Source: Candidatus Thorarchaeota archaeon | GTDB lineage: Archaea; Asgardarchaeota; Thorarchaeia; Thorarchaeales; Thorarchaeaceae | DNA length: 19,524 nucleotides | NCBI GenBank assembly: GCA_019057595.1 | Contig: DXJI01000017.1 | Span: forward strand, 1-19,524 | Direction: 5' to 3' | Shown: in pieces, positions 14,287 through 19,524 of the stretch | How positions within the stretch are numbered: position 1 is the first letter of the stretch | Layout: each line of letters opens with the position of its first letter | Notes under the pieces: generated by a model | Databases searched by the model: none | What the model saw: only the letters and a program-made list of their open reading frames with translations | What the model was told of the DNA's origin: nothing | Program-made: the position numbers and the translations under genes

Positions 14287-15276
14287 CTACTTGGGACAAT
14301 CCACTTCTCCGAGAATCTTGGCAACAACACGTTCTACCGTGAGTCCTTCAAGCTCAGCCTCTGGTTTTAGGATAAGTCTATGATTCAGAACTTGTACCGA
14401 AAGGCGGCGAACATCCTCTGGTACAACGTAGTCGCGTCCATCCATTGCAGCTCGAGTCTTTGAGCCATTCATGAGCATCAGAGATGCTCTTGGAGAACCT
14501 CCAAGCAGAATCTGTGGGTCGTTACGCGTACGAACTACAATGTCGCGGATGTAGTTAATGACATCCTCTTCAATGAAGATTGTTCTGCAGGTATTCTGCA
14601 TTCTCACCATTGTGGAGGGGTCAGCTAGTACACCGAGATCTGTTGCTTCTCCCAGATGCTTTCTACGGATGACCTCAGCCTCTTCCGAGTCAGTAGGATA
14701 GTCGAGTATCAATCTGAACATGAACCTGTCTAGCTGTGCTTCAGGAAGCGGATAGGTACCTTCCTGTTCCACAGGGTTTTGTGTGGCAATAATCAAGAAA
14801 GGTCTTGGAAGCTTTCTTGTCACACCTTCAATTGACACTTGTCGCTCTTCCATCACTTCTAACAATGCGCTTTGTGATTTGGGAGGACATCTGTTAATTT
14901 CATCAGCCAGCACAAGATTTGAGAAAACTGGACCTTTTCGGAACCAGAACTCACCTGTTCGCTGGTTGAATACGTTGCTCCCGAGCAGGTCTGCTGGGAG
15001 TGTGTCCACAGTGAGCTGTATTCGTTTGAAAGCACAACCGAGGATTGATGCAAAGGTCCGAGCCATGTAGGTCTTCGCCAGACCAGGCACACCCTCTAGT
15101 ACAACGTGACCATTGGATAGAAAGGCTATCAGCACGTCTCGAAGAGCATCATCCTTTCCAACGATAATGCGGCCGCACTCTCGAATAATATCACTCGCGA
15201 TCTTGTGTACCTCATCGATTGACATGGTCGCTGTGGCGTCCACGATCACAGTGTCGTTCGCGTCTTCTGTTGTCAT
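14287..15276 (-). CDS. MoxR-family AAA+ ATPase
   Basis: This encodes 329 residues, the standard MoxR length. Walker A is GVPGLAKT (62-69), with Ala where many AAA+ proteins have Gly. Walker B is LVLADEINR (121-129), sensor 1 is ATQNP (164-168), the arginine finger region is EAQLDRFMFR (179-188) and sensor 2 is GGSPRAS (259-265). MoxR proteins are chaperone-like ATPases that mature or remodel protein complexes, working with vWA/DUF58 proteins. ATG 15276 is preceded by GAGGT about 10 bases upstream, and the gene begins 12 bases after the DUF4350-like gene. No defect is seen in any catalytic motif. Confidence 0.95.
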   Translation of the reverse strand: MTTEDANDTVIVDATATMSIDEVHKIASDIIRECGRIIVGKDDALRDVLIAFLSNGHVVLEGVPGLAKTYMARTFASILGCAFKRIQLTVDTLPADLLGSNVFNQRTGEFWFRKGPVFSNLVLADEINRCPPKSQSALLEVMEERQVSIEGVTRKLPRPFLIIATQNPVEQEGTYPLPEAQLDRFMFRLILDYPTDSEEAEVIRRKHLGEATDLGVLADPSTMVRMQNTCRTIFIEEDVINYIRDIVVRTRNDPQILLGGSPRASLMLMNGSKTRAAMDGRDYVVPEDVRRLSVQVLNHRLILKPEAELEGLTVERVVAKILGEVDCPK

Positions 15277-15288
15277 TTTTTTCTACCT

Positions 15289-16695
15289 CTATTTTCTTGT
15301 TGTTATGTCTACCATATGTGATTGGATATTTCGCATGAAGAAGAAGAGCTCCATCATCTCGCTCTCCTTTATCTTGACATTCGGATTTGAAGAGATTTCC
15401 TCAATCCGTTTGATAATCCTGAAGAACTCTTCCTGTTTCATTTGAGAGTCCTTGTATCGCATGACGTCCCATACTTTCTCGGGATCATATTCTGTCCACT
15501 GCTGTGCCTTTCGGAGACCTCGTCTCAGTCTCCTATAGAGCATTTTTACGACTCTGGAATAGTTGCCTTCTGTCCTATAGTACGTCATTCGTTCGCTGAA
15601 GTACGTCTGTCCTCTCCGGAGGAAGACGTCTGATACACTCTTGACCTCTGGCTTTTTGATGTCAGGCAGGTACTTTCTGATACCGAGTGCGGTGAAGAGG
15701 GGATAGATTGCTGATAGATAGGGCAATGAGGACAGCCAGAGAACTCGGCCTAGATAGAGACCAAAGAAGAACTCACTTTCATAGTAAGGAACCTCAAGAA
15801 GTTGCTCGCAGAACAATACTGTTTGAGTCGTATCACCATTAGTGAGCCACTCAATGATATTGTCTCCAAACCTCTGATTGCCGGACCATCGACCCCACAT
15901 GTCATTATTGAAGATACTCGGATCACTGAGTGCTACTATTCTGCCTCCACCGAGAGAGGCATCTCCACCCATAGACAGGTCTAGAGCTCCTGCTATTGGA
16001 AGACTACCGCTCCATTCATCAGGATCAGGGCTCGGGTATGGGTCACTGATGTTCTTCTCACACCAAGACCGAGGAGTTGTCCAGGCAATCCCAGCTTGTC
16101 CAAGAAGGCTGTATGGATTAATAGCTGAAGCCCAGTTCAGGTGAATTTCAGACACTCCCGCAGTCAATGCACCTCCGTCGGCTCCTGGCCTGAGGTCCCT
16201 GATTATGGGAAGTCTAGGTTCTTTGGTGGTATCGTAAGAGTCTAGGTCGAAAAGAACTCCACCCAAGTATGTAAGCAGACCTGCACTATTGTTGCTACCC
16301 GTGAGTCCTCCCAAGAAGGTGTTCAATAACGCTAGTGACGAGTTCGCAGACCCAAAATCATCAGCTATGAGCACACTTCCTCCAGCCATTAAATGCGTAA
16401 ATATGACTAACGCAGAATCTAGACTGAAATCTCGCACGGGGCCCATGATTACAATTACTGCTGAGCCATTATATCGTGACGCGACGCTCATACTCGCCTG
16501 AATTGATAGGACTTCTCGTCCTGTGTCTGAGATACTGGACGAGAACTGACTAAGACCAAACTCTGCGTCGTTATAAATTGAGAAATCATAGTTGTATTGT
16601 GATGTTGTACCAAGTACGGGACCAACTGCTAGAAAAGCAACTGGCATCCATGACAATATGAATAGAATGACTTGTCCGTACTCTTTCCAACCCAT
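15289..16695 (-). CDS. DUF4350-like membrane protein of the MoxR operon
   Basis: This encodes 468 residues. An N-terminal membrane helix (about 8-30) is followed by an extracytoplasmic domain. Its first part has the DUF4350 pattern: a strand SAVIVIMGP, then FTHLMAGGSVLIADDFGSAN (99-118), as in GATase-like/IFT52-like Rossmann domains that have lost catalysis. A second membrane helix lies at about 310-338. The C-terminal 130 residues are cytosolic, basic and helical (RRLRRGLRKAQQW). The start is ATG 16695, with GGAG 8 bases upstream, and it begins 18 bases after the DUF4129 gene. The protein probably links an external domain to MoxR/DUF58 inside the cell; what it binds is unknown. Confidence 0.8.
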   Translation of the reverse strand: MGWKEYGQVILFILSWMPVAFLAVGPVLGTTSQYNYDFSIYNDAEFGLSQFSSSISDTGREVLSIQASMSVASRYNGSAVIVIMGPVRDFSLDSALVIFTHLMAGGSVLIADDFGSANSSLALLNTFLGGLTGSNNSAGLLTYLGGVLFDLDSYDTTKEPRLPIIRDLRPGADGGALTAGVSEIHLNWASAINPYSLLGQAGIAWTTPRSWCEKNISDPYPSPDPDEWSGSLPIAGALDLSMGGDASLGGGRIVALSDPSIFNNDMWGRWSGNQRFGDNIIEWLTNGDTTQTVLFCEQLLEVPYYESEFFFGLYLGRVLWLSSLPYLSAIYPLFTALGIRKYLPDIKKPEVKSVSDVFLRRGQTYFSERMTYYRTEGNYSRVVKMLYRRLRRGLRKAQQWTEYDPEKVWDVMRYKDSQMKQEEFFRIIKRIEEISSNPNVKIKESEMMELFFFMRNIQSHMVDITTRK

Positions 16696-16713
16696 CAGTA
16701 TCTCTCCGTTCTC

Positions 16714-19386
16714 TTACTCTACTGGCGCGGATGAATCAATCCTGGGATATAGATCAGTGAAAATTCTGACAGCCTCTTCATACCTCTCACGAGTCATCTC
16801 GTGGTGAGAGAAGCGAGCCTCTTCATACGTCTGTACGAACTGTTCAACAGTCGCAAGATCAAGCGGAATTGCTTGAAGTACCCGGTCCAAGTACTCTCGA
16901 GCAGTCTCATTGTGACTGCGTTCTGAGCTCATCTTCGAGCCGCACATCTGTTCAAACGTTCGGTACGCCAATGTAATTGAGGCACCGTACTTTCCTGCAT
17001 CAGCCAGCTTCTTGATGTTTCGTAACTTGGTGGGTATGTCAAACCCTCTCGAGATTCCTGCAGAACTGCGGAACATTCCCCTTACTATATACAGATACGC
17101 CAAGACGGCGATTACTGCACCTATGAGCAAGATACCTGCTACGAGTAATTCTGTTCCTTGCAATGGATTACCACCTGTTGTTTCAATATTGATTGTAAAT
17201 TCACCAGATTGTACTGGTGCGATCTCTGCTGAGAGCAGAGTCAGTGTGAATGTGAGTGAGGTCCCATCTGGATATGAACTCATTTGGTGCGATATCGACC
17301 CATCGGGACCAGTGGACAGTAGGAAATTGTCCGTAGTATTCACTGTCAAACGGACAGTTCGGTTTAGAATAGGATTATCACTTCCGTCAACTAGGGACAT
17401 CTGGATTGAGAATCGTTGTCCAGGATCTATCCTAGCTGGTGTTATTCTTTGGAATGTGACTTCTGTGAAGATATGAATTGACTCAATAGACTCGAATGTG
17501 CTAGGGTCAATGAATGATCCACCTACATAATTTGCAGTTACTATGAAGTATCCATCCTCGGTCCAGCTCAGTGGCACATCCACCAAGATTGTTGTTCTCC
17601 CGGCAACTGGAATGACAACATCAGTAAGGAAGGTCGAACCTAGAGTTAGTGAAACCGTTTCTCCAAATAATGGGTTATTCTCGTCATCCTGGAGTTGAAC
17701 AGTAATGGAGATACTCTCGCCGGGTTGGACAGACACCTGGTTTACACTTACATCAACCTCAGATGCAATGTAGACATCAATCCACCAGTTAATGGGTCCG
17801 TTCCTCATATCGTGATATGGCGACACAACTCTAACGCTGATGTTGTAACTACCAGGCATTGCACTAAATGGTACCACAATAGAGATTGTGAATGTACCAT
17901 CAGCCCGGGTAATTGCAGTAAAGCCAGTAGGGCCACCATCTGACAATGCTTCAACTGTTACTGAGTCTGCTGCAAAACCACCGTTATTATCAACATTACC
18001 AGTCACAAATAACGTGTCACCACGACTCACAGTGTTGTCAACTGGTTCTGGGTCAAGGAATACATCCACTAATTCCATCACTGTGATATCAGGGAAGAAC
18101 ACGAGTATGTCGAGTGTACCAAATGATACATTGGGGGGTCTGAACAGGGCATATCCAGACGCCATTTTTGGTTCAAACGACCAAGGTACAATGTGGACAT
18201 AGGTGAACGCTCCTAGTATTGGATCGTTTATTGTGAGTGTTGTAATGAGTTCGCTATCCCACCAGATTTCGACTTCATACCCAAACATTGCGGTTCCATT
18301 TGAGAATTGTAGGGTCCCAGAGAACTCGAAACCCTGATTCAAATAGATTAACGGCGTGTCGACAGCAGTTGTGAGGTCAACTGTTATGATATCGACAGTG
18401 ACCCATACAATCCAATCATCTGTCGAAATTCCTGATGTGGCATAACCAGCTGGGTCAATGTAAGCCCATACCTGCCTGCCACCAAGTGGAGTGTCTGCTG
18501 GAACTGTGTATTCATAGTAGAAGTTACCAGCACCATCTGTCAGTTCATTAAGTCGAATTGTATCCCAACTACCAAATGGATCGCCCCAGAAGAAGTCGAC
18601 TGGGGAGTTAGCGTAGGGCGTACCATTGTCCCAAGTGACCGTACCCCAGATCGTCAACGTGTAATCCAAGTATACAGTTGTGGGGTCGATATTGAAAGAA
18701 GGCCAATCATAACCAGGAGCTATGATTTGTATCTGTGGAACGCTTGCTGAAGAGTTTGCAATCCAAGGGAAGGGTGACTTATACTCAACTAGCATATCAT
18801 AGAATCCTGGAGTAATTGAAGCGGGAATGGTCCAACTAATACTGAAGTCCCCAAAGATGTCTGTCACATCAATCTCTTGTGTTTCTCCAAACAGAGTCAG
18901 TTCTACTGTTGCTCCACCATATGGCTGACCTGCTATATCATACCAGAGACTCCCAGTCACAACAACAGTTTCGGTCAGTTGGTAGACTGTAACAGGTATA
19001 TTCACTCCGAATATTGCTGTGGACCACTGTTCGAGGGTTAGAATACGGTGAATGGATTCGTTTGCACCATAGAAAATCGTTCCTGTATAGTTACCATAGA
19101 CATGGATTCCTGTCCGAACTTTGTCCCAGTCCATCTCAGAGTACGGTAGATCTCCCTGTCCAGTTCCATCAGTTGTGATTGTCCCCAGGTAGTGTAGTGT
19201 GCCATTGTCCCAGTAGATATCCACGTCTGCGTTAGAGAATGCAGTCCCATTGTGTGGGAAGTAGAGATACGCATGGATTGTCAGGGTATCATTCTGCATA
19301 ACAGGGTTGAAGTCGAGCGTGACTTCAAGATTCACTTGATATTCTACTCGATTGATATCCAACATAGCAAATGCATCTGTATGCAA
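16714..19386 (-). CDS. Multi-Ig-like ectodomain / DUF4129 membrane protein, no visible signal peptide
   Basis: The open frame encodes 890 residues from TTG 19386, with ATG 19365 as an alternative. About seven Ig-like beta-sandwich repeats of about 100 residues run from 14 to 735. Recurrent marks include a D-x-x-G turn near GNF or GTF followed by PxxxxxG(S/F)Y. Many N-x-S/T sequons (NGT, NYT, NSS) suggest glycosylation outside the cell. A single membrane helix (about 746-769) leads to a cytosolic DUF4129 domain (797-880) with TAREYLDRVL and EEARFSHHE. DUF4129 usually accompanies MoxR/DUF58. No signal peptide is seen at either start, and an in-frame stop lies just upstream (19408-19410), so the 5' end may be lost or altered. 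Confidence 0.82.
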   Translation of the reverse strand: MHTDAFAMLDINRVEYQVNLEVTLDFNPVMQNDTLTIHAYLYFPHNGTAFSNADVDIYWDNGTLHYLGTITTDGTGQGDLPYSEMDWDKVRTGIHVYGNYTGTIFYGANESIHRILTLEQWSTAIFGVNIPVTVYQLTETVVVTGSLWYDIAGQPYGGATVELTLFGETQEIDVTDIFGDFSISWTIPASITPGFYDMLVEYKSPFPWIANSSASVPQIQIIAPGYDWPSFNIDPTTVYLDYTLTIWGTVTWDNGTPYANSPVDFFWGDPFGSWDTIRLNELTDGAGNFYYEYTVPADTPLGGRQVWAYIDPAGYATSGISTDDWIVWVTVDIITVDLTTAVDTPLIYLNQGFEFSGTLQFSNGTAMFGYEVEIWWDSELITTLTINDPILGAFTYVHIVPWSFEPKMASGYALFRPPNVSFGTLDILVFFPDITVMELVDVFLDPEPVDNTVSRGDTLFVTGNVDNNGGFAADSVTVEALSDGGPTGFTAITRADGTFTISIVVPFSAMPGSYNISVRVVSPYHDMRNGPINWWIDVYIASEVDVSVNQVSVQPGESISITVQLQDDENNPLFGETVSLTLGSTFLTDVVIPVAGRTTILVDVPLSWTEDGYFIVTANYVGGSFIDPSTFESIESIHIFTEVTFQRITPARIDPGQRFSIQMSLVDGSDNPILNRTVRLTVNTTDNFLLSTGPDGSISHQMSSYPDGTSLTFTLTLLSAEIAPVQSGEFTINIETTGGNPLQGTELLVAGILLIGAVIAVLAYLYIVRGMFRSSAGISRGFDIPTKLRNIKKLADAGKYGASITLAYRTFEQMCGSKMSSERSHNETAREYLDRVLQAIPLDLATVEQFVQTYEEARFSHHEMTRERYEEAVRIFTDLYPRIDSSAPVE

Positions 19387-19524
19387 TAAATCAGGAGCTG
19401 GAAAACATTATGCGGGGAGGTTCACAACCCTCTCGGGATGCTGCGGCCCAACAGCCTAATAAAACACCAGCACTGGATCATTTTGGCAGAGATTTAACTG
19501 ACATGGCAAACAAGGGAGAACTGG
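19371..19524 (+). CDS. N-terminal part of a ClpB/ClpC-type AAA+ ATPase (3' cut by window)
   Basis: The frame from ATG 19371 is open to the window end (51 codons). After NQELENIMRGG and an Ala/Gln/Pro linker comes ALDHFGRDLTDMANKGEL, the sequence that leads into the first ATPase domain of Clp/Hsp100 disaggregases, which normally continues with DPVIGR. The usual double Clp N-domain is not encoded upstream; an in-frame TAG lies at 19365-19367. So this would be an N-domain-less Clp ATPase. ATG 19410 is an alternative start, with AGGAG at 19393-19397. Its start overlaps the 5' end of the divergent Ig-like/DUF4129 gene if both longest frames are used. Confidence 0.75.
   Translation, partial: MHLYAINQELENIMRGGSQPSRDAAAQQPNKTPALDHFGRDLTDMANKGEL

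Noticed and set aside
1..19524. tRNA, rRNA, CRISPR arrays, insertion sequences or attachment sites
   Set aside because: Reading both strands, I saw no cloverleaf-like sequence, no regularly spaced repeats, no transposase and no terminal repeats.

Overview
The window looks like a stretch of archaeal chromosome, most probably from an Asgard archaeon of the Thorarchaeia type. This rests on TATA-like promoters close to start codons, many TTG/GTG starts, moderate GC, the archaeal-type gene set, and two tandem small genes (7377-8208, minus) that resemble Asgard profilins. The lineage is an inference from gene content; I could not run a search.

Layout. 1-1320 (+): the tail of an unidentified gene, a small membrane protein with a Pro/Glu-rich tail, and a cysteine-rich thioredoxin-like protein. 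1323-3449: a membrane-anchored nuclease of the Holliday-resolvase-related family (-), an M42 metallo-aminopeptidase (+) and an NfeD-like membrane protein (-). 3589-5922 (+): an MFS transporter, a small winged-helix protein and a methyltransferase with an N-terminal zinc ribbon. 5980-6603: a region with no ordinary gene. On its minus strand it carries three consecutive mini-ORFs (35, 29 and 38 codons) behind a good archaeal promoter, plus palindromes and hairpins in front of the divergent winged-helix regulator (6619-7374, +). 7377-8208 (-): two profilin-like paralogues separated by a terminator-like hairpin. 8336-11557 (+): a DUF167/YggU protein, then an OPT-family transporter with three ~100-residue membrane repeats fused to its N-terminus. 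11554-19386 (-): a five-gene operon. In transcription order it encodes an Ig-like ectodomain/DUF4129 membrane protein, a DUF4350-like membrane protein, a MoxR AAA+ ATPase, a DUF58 protein, and a multi-pass membrane protein with a very basic tail. 19371-19524 (+): the start of a ClpB/ClpC-type AAA+ ATPase, cut by the window edge.

How the parts fit. The MoxR operon is the main coherent module. A cytosolic MoxR ATPase and a DUF58 protein probably act on an envelope complex made of two single-module receptors (Ig-like/DUF4129 and DUF4350) and a polytopic protein. The 6.0-6.6 kb region is the best candidate for something undescribed: a short operon of tiny proteins, two of which share a YAY(x)YR-type C-terminus, facing a DNA-binding regulator across shared palindromic elements. 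Convergent neighbours throughout are packed stop-to-stop, with 4-bp overlaps or 2-bp gaps.
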